64,000 bases of DNA from Brevundimonas fontaquae (GTDB taxonomy: Bacteria; Pseudomonadota; Alphaproteobacteria; Caulobacterales; Caulobacteraceae): positions 1,674,001 to 1,738,000 of the forward strand of contig NZ_CP070968.1 in assembly GCF_017086445.1 (NCBI RefSeq). The letters run 5' to 3'. Numbering within the stretch: the first letter of the stretch is position 1; every line of letters begins with the position of its first letter. Both the position numbers and the translations under genes were made by a program. The notes below the pieces were generated by a model that was given only the letters and a program-made list of their open reading frames with translations, had not been told where the DNA came from and did not search any database. Positions 8,124 through 16,245 of the stretch are shown here, piece by piece.

Positions 8124-9567
8124 GCGGGTGCTGAAACGCAAGAATGGTCAGCCCACCGATCTCGTCTTCGGGCTGGTGCAACGCGAGCTTCTCAACGCGA
8201 TCCTGCGGGATCCGTCCGGGGCCGTCGAGGCGGTGACCTGGCGAAAGGACGGGGTCAGCGTCATCGCGCCAAACGCTCCGCCCGCCTTGGATTGCCTCAT
8301 GCCCGATGACTTCGCCATCGACTGGGGCTCGATGAAAGATCTTCTGGGAAGGGGCGGCGCTTACCGCCACGAGCTGGCTTTGTCGGGGTTCACGCCCGTG
8401 GCGTCCGGCGCGCTCCTCAACATCAGTCCGAGCAGTGTCCGGTCCCGACAGATCTGGTGTCCGTCCGAGGTGTACAGGACAGCGCGTGAGCGCGGCCGCG
8501 CCGACTTTCGTGAGGTTGTCGATCGAACGGTGCAAGCTCTGGCGGGGGAGCGCAACTGGGTCGTGGAAGTCAGCGGTGGGCTGGACTCCGCGATCGTGGC
8601 AGGCGCTCTCACTGACCACCAGCGGGCCCGGGTCACGCAATGGGTCAACTATTTCGTTGACGATCCGGAGGGCGACGAGCGCGGGTTCGCGCGCCCTGTG
8701 GTCGAGCGACACGGCTACCGCCTCACGGAAGTGAAACGGGAAGGATTGACGCTTTCGGCAACGCGTCTCGCGAAGACAGCCAATAGTTTCCGGCCCCCGG
8801 TCAACGACCTCGACACGGACTACAACGAAGACATTGCGACCAGGGTGGAGAGTTCGGGCGCCTGGGGCTCTTTAACGGGGCAGGGCGGTGACGTGGTTTT
8901 CTTCCAGATGCCCACCTTCCTGATTGCGTTCGACGAAGTGCGTGAGAGGGGTCTGCGAGCGCGGGCCGAAGTTCTCCACGCTGCGGCGCGCTGGACGGGT
9001 CAGTCGCTGTGGCCCAAGACCTGGCTCAAGGCCCGTCGAGCCCATCACATGCTGATGCGTGAACGAAAACATCCTTGGCTTGATGATCTCAAGGGCGTGC
9101 CGCCTGCAAAGGCAATGCAGATACTGGGGCTGGTCAATGGCCAAGCCTATCAGGGGAGCGCCGTGCGCAGCCGCCACGGACCATGCGTCAATCCGCTCCT
9201 GAGCCAACCGGTCATGGAGGCCGGTCTGGCCTGGTCCTCGGTCAATCTCACGTGGGGTGGGCGAGACCGTTATGCGGCGCGCGTCGCCTATGCGGACGCC
9301 ATTCCGCCTTCCATTTTTGACCGACGTTCAAAAGGGGAGCTGGGGGCCTTCTACGGTGAGGCCGTAGCCCGGAACCTAGGCTTCCTCCGCACATACCTGC
9401 TCGAAGGCGAGCTGGCCGGAGCGGGACTTCTGCCACAGGGCCTCGCGGAGGATATGACGCGCGAGGCCCTGGTCTGGCGAGGCGGGTTCTCCCGGTTGGT
9501 CACCCTGGCGTTGACGGAGGCATGGCTGCGGCGATGGCAGGCTCGGATCGCGGCGTCTCGGATTTGA
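8098..9567 (+). pseudogene. Lasso-peptide macrolactam synthetase (asparagine synthetase-like), 5'-truncated
   Basis: ATP-dependent enzyme that closes the isopeptide ring of lasso peptides. The asparagine-synthetase PP-loop (EVSGGLDSAIVAGAL, about residue 160 from ATG 8098) and downstream GQGGDVVFFQMPT segment are intact, as is LRDPSGAVEAVTWR from the end of the N-terminal domain. From ATG 8098 only 489 aa remain, whereas such enzymes are usually about 600 aa with a full glutaminase-like N-domain. The missing start coincides with the integrase fragment, so the gene is probably a fusion scar. The end overlaps the convergent isopeptidase gene by 68 bp. An ordinary asparagine synthetase is possible, but the neighbour argues for lasso chemistry. 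Confidence 0.72.
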
Positions 9568-11980
9568 GGTACCGGTCGAACCAGGCAGTCAGCTGCATAT
9601 AGTAAACCCGCGCATTGCCCGGATTGTGGATGCTGTGATCTTCGCCGAACAGATAGGTCAAGGCGGCCGGGCGCTGAAGACGCACGAGCGCGGCGTACAT
9701 CTGCTCAGCATGAACGCCGAGAAAGTCCATCTCGCCATGGATCAAAAGCACCGGCGCCGTGATCCGATTGGCGGCTTCAAACGGACTGCCTCGTCTGTAC
9801 CGATCGGGATCGCTCCAGAAGGATTGAAGCATGCCCGCTTGCCCGGTCTCGAGCCAACGCGCACCGCTGATCGCGTCTATGGTATTTTCTCCCTGCATCC
9901 GCTGGTGCGGCGACATCGCACCGAGAGACAGGGGTAGGTTATACGCCCCATTGACCGCGACCACCGCCTTGAAGCGCTCCGACTGCGCGGCGCTCATGAC
10001 GACCGACCAGCCGCCGAAGCTGTGACCCCATAGCCCGATCCTATCGGCGTCGATCGAGCCGTCGGCGGCTGCGGCGTCCACAACAGCCAGGATCCGGTCC
10101 GCAAGGCCGGCCGACGGTTCGGCGTTAGCAGGCAAATCCGGATAGATCACCGCATAGCCCGCAGCGGCCAGCAACCCCCCGTTCAGTGTCATTTGGACTG
10201 CCTCGGGATCCATGGATCGAGGCGCAGTGGGGTAGGTCTTGCCTGGATAGGGGATGACGATAACCGGCGGGGGCTGGCTCGTCGCCGTCTCGGGCAGATA
10301 GAGCCAGCCTCGCGCTCCGTTCGGACCGGTGATCAAACGGGCCTGCGGAACATAGACAGTGTCCAGTTCCGGATTGAGACGTCTGACGATCTCGGAGCCC
10401 AGCTCGCTACGGACTTCGAGCCGGTTCGGCGTACGGCCCACCGTGCCAATCCCGACGCTGATCCGCCGGTCCCAGCTGACGCTGGCGCCGGGCGACGCAT
10501 CAACGCACGGGGACGGTGAGGGTTGGGCGTCCGCGAAAACGCGGCACAGCCGGCCGCCTTCTCCGGTGACCTCCGCCTGATCGGCGCCCATCGGATCTGT
10601 CGCACGCCGGTGTCCGAAGATACCCAGAGGTCGCGATAGGTTGCCTGTCGGGCCGAGATCCTCAGACGAGAGATCGGGCCGAAGGCGAAGGATGCGGCCG
10701 CGGTCTTCGAGAAGAGCCGCCTCTTGTCCTTGGGCGATCACCCGGCCGCCTTCGCTCACTCCGTTAACGGCTGCAACGTCCGTTCCACGTTGAGCCCACC
10801 AGCCCAATCGACCGTTTCGTATTCCGCGAACGACGGCTGCGTCGCCAAGCCAGGTCGCATGCGCCGTCGGGCTTGCGAAAACATCGACCGTCGTATCCGG
10901 AGTGACCCCAGCCGGCGTCCGATCACGAACCTCGCCCGCAGGCGTGACGGAGAGAAGACGGGCGGAAGCGGCGCCGATGTCCATCACCAGAAGTGCTGAG
11001 GAATCTGCGGACCAGCCGAGCAAACTGGTGGAGACATCCACGGTCTCCGACGGATCGACTGACAGTCCCGTCCGCGTGCCCACAAGGCGCAACGAACGCG
11101 CCCGGCGAAGCTCGGTCGCCATGTCCAGTCCGGGAGGAGGCGCCAGTGGACCGTCTATCAGCACCGCGACTTGGCTTCCGTCCGGCGACGCTTCGAAATC
11201 CAGGAATTCGCCCTGCGACAGGACGACTGCTTCGCCCGTGTCGGCGTTCACTCGCCACAAGGTGCGGGTCTCGCGGATCTCAGCCGAGGCGCCCTGTCCG
11301 ACCGAAACAAAGGCAGGCTCTCCTCGAGCGGCTTGCGCCCAGAGACCAGGAAGGCGGGTCTGTGTCGCGTTCTGCATGGAGAGACGGGGCGGCAAGATGC
11401 CGTCCGGCATGCCGAGCACGAGAAGCTCGGTGTTCGAAATCCACTGAACCGACCGTCCCCATGCACCGCTCTCGGGCGAAAGATCACTCCAGGCGACGGT
11501 GCCGGCTCGCAGGTCCACGATTCCTAGCCGGAACATCAGGCCCTGAAGGCGGAAAACAACCAGTCGAGAACCGTCTGTGGAGAATGGCCCCATGGTGTAG
11601 CCGGCGTCGTCTTCCATCGGCAGAAGGGGGCGGATCTCCGATGGTGCCTCGACGTCGAACTGGTAGATTCTCGCATACCGAACGGCGCCCTCGGGCTGCA
11701 GATCGTAGCGTGGAAGATCGCCTCTCGCGCGACGCTCTTCGAAGACGGCGACGGATCCGGACGGGTCGATCTCGATCCGTCCGAAGGTCTCCAGGCCTCG
11801 GCGGCGATGCTGCTCCAGTGGCTCGACGCCGATCCAAAGCAAGGCTAGCGGGCAGGTCGACTTCGACGAAAGCAGATTGGAAGACGACCTGGGCAGTGAC
11901 TTGGTAAAAGTCAGGGGAACAGGATCGCCGAAGACCTTTTTTGGAACAGCGCGCCTCCAGACCTGTTCGACCATCTCCAC
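9500..11980 (-). CDS. Lasso-peptide isopeptidase-like S9 hydrolase (Atxe2 type), N-terminus doubtful
   Basis: Prolyl-oligopeptidase-family hydrolase. The alpha/beta-hydrolase domain occupies the last 260 residues: VVIVIPYPGKTYP, nucleophile Ser in GLWGHSFGGWS, Asp in IHGEMDFLG, His in FGEDHSIHNP. A beta-propeller-like part precedes it from ETFGRIEIDPSGSVAVFEE. The Atxe2-type arrangement and convergent lasso synthetase suggest it opens lasso rings in the periplasm. The 826-aa frame starts at 11980, but its first 60 residues show no signal peptide or family similarity and overlap the ribosome site region of the next gene. The real 5' end was probably lost near 11.8 kb, so this copy may be dead. 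Confidence 0.68.
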   Translation of the reverse strand: MEMVEQVWRRAVPKKVFGDPVPLTFTKSLPRSSSNLLSSKSTCPLALLWIGVEPLEQHRRRGLETFGRIEIDPSGSVAVFEERRARGDLPRYDLQPEGAVRYARIYQFDVEAPSEIRPLLPMEDDAGYTMGPFSTDGSRLVVFRLQGLMFRLGIVDLRAGTVAWSDLSPESGAWGRSVQWISNTELLVLGMPDGILPPRLSMQNATQTRLPGLWAQAARGEPAFVSVGQGASAEIRETRTLWRVNADTGEAVVLSQGEFLDFEASPDGSQVAVLIDGPLAPPPGLDMATELRRARSLRLVGTRTGLSVDPSETVDVSTSLLGWSADSSALLVMDIGAASARLLSVTPAGEVRDRTPAGVTPDTTVDVFASPTAHATWLGDAAVVRGIRNGRLGWWAQRGTDVAAVNGVSEGGRVIAQGQEAALLEDRGRILRLRPDLSSEDLGPTGNLSRPLGIFGHRRATDPMGADQAEVTGEGGRLCRVFADAQPSPSPCVDASPGASVSWDRRISVGIGTVGRTPNRLEVRSELGSEIVRRLNPELDTVYVPQARLITGPNGARGWLYLPETATSQPPPVIVIPYPGKTYPTAPRSMDPEAVQMTLNGGLLAAAGYAVIYPDLPANAEPSAGLADRILAVVDAAAADGSIDADRIGLWGHSFGGWSVVMSAAQSERFKAVVAVNGAYNLPLSLGAMSPHQRMQGENTIDAISGARWLETGQAGMLQSFWSDPDRYRRGSPFEAANRITAPVLLIHGEMDFLGVHAEQMYAALVRLQRPAALTYLFGEDHSIHNPGNARVYYMQLTAWFDRYLKSETPRSEPAIAAAMPPSTPG

Positions 11981-11995
11981 TGGAGGAGGCAGACC

Positions 11996-12340
11996 ATGCC
12001 GATCAATTTGAAGACAGGGCTCGCGCCTGCCGCTCTGTCAGCGCTGCTGATAGCATGCTCGCCGTCCGAGAATGTCGAGTCGAACACCACCGCAACAACG
12101 GAAGCGGCTGAGGCCACACCGAACGCGGGCGGCATGGGTGCGGAGACAATGTCCGGGCCTCAGACGCCCTACACCGCGTCCGAGCAGCAGATGCACCAGG
12201 CCATGATGCAGGCTCATGGGGCGGACCCTCAAGAGACCTTCGCCCTGAAGATGATCGAACACCACCGCGGGGCGATCGCCATGTCCGAAGTTTTGATGCG
12301 ACAGGATCCCGACCCCGAGCTTCGTCAAATGGGGGACTGA
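11996..12340 (+). pseudogene. DUF305 lipoprotein, 3'-truncated
   Basis: Exported DUF305-family protein found with copper and metal resistance genes. Strong ribosome site (GGAGGAGG) before ATG 11996; lipobox-like LIAC ends a signal peptide at about residue 20. The DUF305 core MIEHHRGAIAMSEVLMRQ is present, but the protein stops after DPELRQMGD, 114 aa, without the usual helical tail. At about 12335 the DNA switches, in another frame, to the middle of a CopD-like gene. The truncation is therefore a junction, not a natural end. Confidence 0.75.
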
Positions 12341-13143
12341 ACCTGGCTTGGGCGCGCTCCGCACTGATTTCGTCGGCGCTTGTCGTTGCGCTTGGCTCGT
12401 TCGCCGCTCTGGTGGCCCAGACCGCCGTGATGGCCGGATCGCTGAGCGAAGCGGTCAAACCCGCGTCGCTGTCTTTCATGGCCACCGGCACGGCCTTGGG
12501 AATGGCCATGGTCGCCCGAGCGACCGTCGCCCTCGTTGGGCTCGTTGCGATTCTCGCCTTGAAGCCCGGGCGCCTGCTCTGGGGCCTGAAGGTCCTGGCG
12601 GGACTGCTTGTGGCCGCCAGCTTCGCCTGGACGGGTCACGGCGCCGCCACCGTAGGCCCAGGCGGGCTGCTCCATCTCGGCGCCGACATCGTCCACACCA
12701 TCGCCGCCGCCTTGTGGCTAGGCGCTCTAGCGTCGCTGACGATCCTGCTGCTGCGCCGGACCTCGCCGGACGATCACGCGCTCCATCGCGCCCTGCATGG
12801 GTTCGCCGGCCTTGGGACCCTGGCCGTCACTTTGTTGGTCTTGAGCGGCCTCGTGAACAGTTGGTTTCTCATCGGGCCAGCGCGCTTCGGAGAGATCGGG
12901 ACCAACCTCTATGGCCAGCTGCTGATCGCCAAGCTGGTGTTGTTCGTGCTGATGCTCGCCCTCGCCGCAGGAAACAGGTTCCGACTTACCCCGGTGTTGG
13001 GCTCGGTCCTGGCGGGCGGGGGAGACGTTCAACCGGCCCTCTCCCACCTCCGACGCAGCGTCGTTGCAGAGACGCTGGTCGGGGCCGCGTTGCTGGCTGT
13101 CGTCGCGGTGATGGGCACGCTCGCTCCGCCGTCAGCTATGTGA
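12337..13143 (+). pseudogene. copD: CopD-family copper resistance membrane protein, 5'-truncated
   Basis: Polytopic inner-membrane protein linked to copper uptake/resistance. The open frame reads LNLAWARSALISSALVVALGS from 12337, then SLSEAVKPASLSF, GLLHLGADIVHTIAAALWLG (the CopD His-containing motif) and several further hydrophobic helices, ending with a normal C-terminus. No ATG with a ribosome site starts it; GTG 12412 is the first usual start codon and lies after the first helix. About 40-50 N-terminal residues are missing where it abuts the DUF305 fragment. It could still be made through DUF305 translation coupling, but probably is not functional. Confidence 0.68.
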
Positions 13144-13156
13144 AGCTGCAAGCGCG

Positions 13157-13425
13157 CTAGCTGGGCGCGCGCGACGACCAGTGGATGTGGTGGATGCGCC
13201 AGCCGTCAGCATGCCGCTTCAACACCATCGTCTCAGTCGTCAGCCGATCCACGGCACGACCGTTGAACTGGCCCGTGGTTCGGCCTTCGCTGGTGATCCA
13301 AGCGACGTCCCCGTCCGTCCATCCCGATCTCCGCGTGACCGTGGCCTCCGACGCGGCGGCGAACGCGGCGTCCGAGCTGAGGTGATGGGACGCGTATTCG
13401 TCGCGCGATCCAGGCGTCGCAGCAG
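13157..13425 (-). pseudogene. SnoaL/DUF4440-like protein, C-terminal fragment
   Basis: On the minus strand one frame reads SRDEYASHHLSSDAAFAAASEATVTRR..., WTDGDVAWITSEGRTTGQF, TTETMVLKRHADGWRIHHIH and stops at 13157. This is the typical C-terminal half of an NTF2-like SnoaL/DUF4440 fold. It has no start; upstream it runs into a DUF411 fragment in another frame near 13420. It is a gene remnant with no predicted activity. Confidence 0.6.
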
Positions 13426-13553
13426 GCGCAGGTCGGCGTCTTGAAGACCGTCAGTTCCCTTGATGGGTGCGTCTGCGCGCAGGCGCTTCCCGCCATGCCG
13501 ACGAATAGTGTAGCGCCCAAGAAAAGGCGACGGTTCGGTTGTGTAGGGGTCAA
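13233..13553 (-). pseudogene. DUF411 metal-binding protein, N-terminal fragment
   Basis: ATG 13553 overlaps the stop of the acyltransferase gene (ATGA), so the two were an operon. The start has a Tat-like signal (NRRLFLGAT...ACAQ) followed by ELTVFKTPTCACCDAW, the CxCC metal-binding hallmark of DUF411 proteins found with copper resistance genes. After DAWI (about 13420) similarity ends: the remaining frame is the out-of-frame reading of the SnoaL-like fragment and is arginine-rich. So roughly the first 45 residues are genuine and the rest is a junction product. Confidence 0.65.
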
Positions 13554-14725
13554 AAGGGTTCTCCCTGATCGCTATGAGCGGATCGTCTGGCCTCGGCCGG
13601 ATCGGTGCGCCCTGGCGTCATCCTCGACCGGAGCCATCGCCGGCCTGGCTGCTCGACGAACACATGGATGGCGGCGGCCGCGGCAAGGGTCAACACCAAC
13701 AGGCCGGAGAGCTCGCCCACGCCCATCCGATAGTCTCCCGGCCAGCCAGCGACTGCTTGGACGGCGTTGCGCCAGACCATCAGGATAGGAATGTGGACAA
13801 GGTAGAGGGCGAATGACGCCTCACCCGCGAAGAGGGCGATCGGGTGGGACAGGAATGTCGTCACCGGGGGTTTAGCTAATAGGGCGAGCGAGAGAATGAA
13901 GGGGCCGGAGGCGGCCACGATGACGCGGTCGTCGGCCCCGGCCTGCATCAAGACGAGCAGCACGGCCGTGGTCCCTAGGGCGGCAATGACGGCCATGCGC
14001 GGCGAGAGCACCCAGCGTTGGCCGAGGTAGTAGAGACCTATGCCGTAGAGGAACTCGGGAAGGATGCGCAGAATGCCCAGGCTGTCTTCCGCCCGTGGCA
14101 GGACCCGCCCGAACTGCGCCCGGTAAAAAGCGTCAAGCGCGACGAACAGCAGCGCGGCGAGCGCGATCAGAACCCACGGTCTCGACCGCAGGCGCAGGGC
14201 GACAGCAGCGTAGGCCGGGAAGACCAGATAGGCGAACCATTCGGCAGACAGCGACCAGGCTGGTCCGTTCCAGAGCGCCATGGTTTCGCGCGGGAACCAG
14301 GCCTGAACGAGCAGCAGAGTGCCCGCGAAATCGGCGGGATTGAATCGGCCTGGCTCCAGACCGACGCCGACCATCGGGGCGATTAATACAAGCCCGAGCA
14401 TGGCCAGGAGGATGAACAGGTGAGCCGGATAGATTCGGGCGAACCGAGCTGCCAGAAACCGCTTGTAGTCGGGCGCGCCGTTCCCTTGCAGATAGACGTG
14501 CGTGAGGATGAAGCCCGACAGGATGAAGAAGACATCCACGCCGAGCCGGGCGCGATTCAGCAGGCCCGCGCTCTCCGTAGGCAAGGTCCAGTAAAGCTGG
14601 AAATGGAAGAGCACGACGCCAAGCGCGAGGAAAAATCTCACGCTGGTGAGGGGATCGAGCACGTTCGGAAAGGGAGCCCGGGCGGGGCCTAACCTGTCGC
14701 TCACATCGATCCCCCTGGACGACAC
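13550..14725 (-). CDS. Acyltransferase family 3 membrane protein (OafA/YrhL-like)
   Basis: Inner-membrane O-acyltransferase of 391 aa with about ten hydrophobic segments. N-terminal signature: LTSVRFFLALGVVLFHFQLYW with the conserved His, then GVDVFFILSGFILTHVY and RFLAARFARIYPAHL, typical of Acyl_transf_3. Such enzymes acetylate sugars of surface polysaccharide or peptidoglycan; the substrate here is unknown. It is divergent from the CnrYXH-like operon and overlaps the DUF411 fragment downstream by 4 bp. It appears intact, unlike its neighbours on the left. Confidence 0.85.
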   Translation of the reverse strand: MSSRGIDVSDRLGPARAPFPNVLDPLTSVRFFLALGVVLFHFQLYWTLPTESAGLLNRARLGVDVFFILSGFILTHVYLQGNGAPDYKRFLAARFARIYPAHLFILLAMLGLVLIAPMVGVGLEPGRFNPADFAGTLLLVQAWFPRETMALWNGPAWSLSAEWFAYLVFPAYAAVALRLRSRPWVLIALAALLFVALDAFYRAQFGRVLPRAEDSLGILRILPEFLYGIGLYYLGQRWVLSPRMAVIAALGTTAVLLVLMQAGADDRVIVAASGPFILSLALLAKPPVTTFLSHPIALFAGEASFALYLVHIPILMVWRNAVQAVAGWPGDYRMGVGELSGLLVLTLAAAAAIHVFVEQPGRRWLRSRMTPGRTDPAEARRSAHSDQGEPF

Positions 14726-14768
14726 GGCTATTCCGGTCGTTCTCTGGTATCTACGCGGGCCCGGACCT

Positions 14769-14786
14769 TTCCCCTCATGAGGGGAA
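14769..14786. promoter_or_regulatory. 18-bp perfect palindrome upstream of CnrYXH-like operon
   Basis: TTCCCCTCATGAGGGGAA lies in the 107-bp gap between divergent acyltransferase and anti-sigma genes. The flanks (ACCT...AGCTC) resemble copper-type MerR/CueR operators, but the -35 and -10 boxes are not convincing. It may bind a metal regulator controlling either direction. Confidence 0.45.
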
Positions 14787-14832
14787 GCTCAAACCGGCGC
14801 GTATGGAGGAGGGGGCGTGAGGCAAATGCGCA

Positions 14833-15111
14833 ATGACTGACGACATCGAAAGACTGATCGGAGCGGCTGCGCCCGGCGACGCTGCACGGCTTGCGGGCGT
14901 GGAGGACGCCGTCTGGTCCCGGATCGGCGAGCGCCGGGATCGCGCCCGAATGGGTCAGGTGCGGATCGCCGCCGTGGCGATCGCCCTTGTCGTCGGCGGT
15001 GCGAACGGCGGTCTGATGCTCATGACCCCACGGCCAGAGCCTTCAGAGCTGCGTATCTTCACGGTGTCAGCCGGCCTGTCGCCTATGGCCAGCCTGGATG
15101 TTTGGGGATGA
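14833..15111 (+). CDS. Small membrane anti-sigma factor, CnrY-like
   Basis: 92-aa protein with an acidic/basic cytoplasmic N-terminus (MTDDIERLIGAAAPGDAARL), one transmembrane helix at about residues 43-62 and a short periplasmic end. Length, topology and place directly before a CnrX-like sensor and an ECF sigma gene match CnrY, the membrane anti-sigma of CnrYXH systems. Its TGA overlaps the ATG of the next gene (15108). Sequence similarity among CnrY proteins is low, so the role rests on context. Confidence 0.65.
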   Translation: MTDDIERLIGAAAPGDAARLAGVEDAVWSRIGERRDRARMGQVRIAAVAIALVVGGANGGLMLMTPRPEPSELRIFTVSAGLSPMASLDVWG

Positions 15112-15548
15112 GGGCGACTTGGAAGTCGATCGTCGCCACGGCGATCCTGGCGGCGCTCGCCAGCGGGGCAGCGACCTGGGCGAGCGCGACCTGGATCATG
15201 CGCGAGCGCCAGCCGCCGAGCCTGCACAGCGTCGTCCATGAAAAACTAGACCTCAGCGCGGAGCAGGACCGCCGTCTAGACGTCATTGAAGCCCGCTTCG
15301 CCGCGCGTCGCCCGGCGCTGGAGGCGGAGGTTCGCGCCGCCAATCGCGAACTCGCGGCCGCCATCGCCGCCAGCGACGGGGACACGCCGCAGGTCCAGGC
15401 GGCTGTCGATCACTTCCATACCGCCATGGGCGATCTTCAGAAGGCGACGATCACTCATGTGTTCGAGATGCGATCCGTTCTGACCCCGGCACAGGCCGAG
15501 GTGTTCGACGCGGCCGTCGTCGACGCCGTGCGTTACGACGCCGGCTAA
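15108..15548 (+). CDS. Periplasmic heavy-metal sensor, CnrX-like (Spy/CpxP-type helical fold)
   Basis: 146-aa membrane-anchored protein: N-terminal helix (IVATAILAALASGAATWA) then a helical periplasmic domain with the pattern HSVVHEKLDLSAEQDRRLDVIEARFAARR and HFHTAMGDLQKATITHVFEM. CnrX-type proteins bind metal in the periplasm and release the sigma factor through the anti-sigma. His, Glu and Met residues of the helices could bind metal. ATG 15108 is preferred over an in-frame TTG at 15102 because of the ATGA coupling with the gene before it. Confidence 0.75.
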   Translation: MRATWKSIVATAILAALASGAATWASATWIMRERQPPSLHSVVHEKLDLSAEQDRRLDVIEARFAARRPALEAEVRAANRELAAAIAASDGDTPQVQAAVDHFHTAMGDLQKATITHVFEMRSVLTPAQAEVFDAAVVDAVRYDAG

Positions 15549-15557
15549 GCGCGGCGC

Positions 15558-16106
15558 GTGGGGGTTGAAGCCAGCATCGAGGTCCGAGCGGCGGGTGGAG
15601 ACCGGACCGCTTTCACTGCCTTGATGACCGCCACCAAGGCCGACCTCTATAGGTTTATTCGCCGCTACGTCGGCGACGAGGCTGAAGCGCATGACGTGCT
15701 TCAGGAAGCCTATGCTTCCGCGTGGCTCGCCATGCGGCGATATGATTCGACGCGGCCTTTCGATGTCTGGATGCGTTCCATCGCCTTGAACAAATGTCGG
15801 GACTGGAGCCGGCGGCGCTCTGTTCGCCGTGTCGTGCGCGGCGTGATGGGCCTTGATGCCCCCGAGGCCACGGCCGTGGGCGAAGACGCACCCATGCCCG
15901 AAGCTAGGCTGGACGATCAGCGTAGGGCCCAGGACCTGCAACACGCGCTGTCTGAGCTTCCCGACGCCCTGAAGGCCCCGCTCCTGTTGGCCACGCTTGA
16001 AGGGCGTTCTCATGCGGAGGTCGCATCCATACTGGGCATCACGCCGAAGGCCGTGGAAACGCGGATCGCCCGCGCGCGAAAGAAACTGGTCGACGCCTTG
16101 GCTTAG
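15558..16106 (+). CDS. ECF RNA polymerase sigma factor, CnrH-like
   Basis: 182-aa sigma-70 family factor from GTG 15558. Region 2: DLYRFIRRYVGDEAEAHDVLQEAYASAWLAM, with the usual DxxQE core; region 4: ALSELPDALKAPLLLATLEG...SHAEVASILGITPKAVETRIARARKKL. It is the third gene of the CnrY-X-H-like set, 10 bp after the sensor gene. By analogy it would be released on metal stress and transcribe the copper/RND genes just downstream. No ECF promoter could be assigned by eye. Confidence 0.88.
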   Translation: MGVEASIEVRAAGGDRTAFTALMTATKADLYRFIRRYVGDEAEAHDVLQEAYASAWLAMRRYDSTRPFDVWMRSIALNKCRDWSRRRSVRRVVRGVMGLDAPEATAVGEDAPMPEARLDDQRRAQDLQHALSELPDALKAPLLLATLEGRSHAEVASILGITPKAVETRIARARKKLVDALA

Positions 16107-16245
16107 GCGCCGGTTCGGCGTCGCGGTGACGAGCGCGCGCGCAAGGGCGCTATTTCAAAGACTGTGGCGACCTGACGCAAGGGATGCGCCGCTCAGATGC
16201 GTATCTGAACGAATGGCTCACTTGCCACCGAGGAAAACTTCTCTG

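Noticed and set aside
8098..9567. Housekeeping asparagine synthetase (asnB)
   Set aside because: No N-terminal Cys2 glutaminase domain, and a convergent Atxe2-like isopeptidase lies next to it; the lasso-type call fits better.
12003..12696. Minus-strand ORFs across the DUF305/CopD fragments
   Set aside because: They are low-complexity shadows of recognisable plus-strand fragments.
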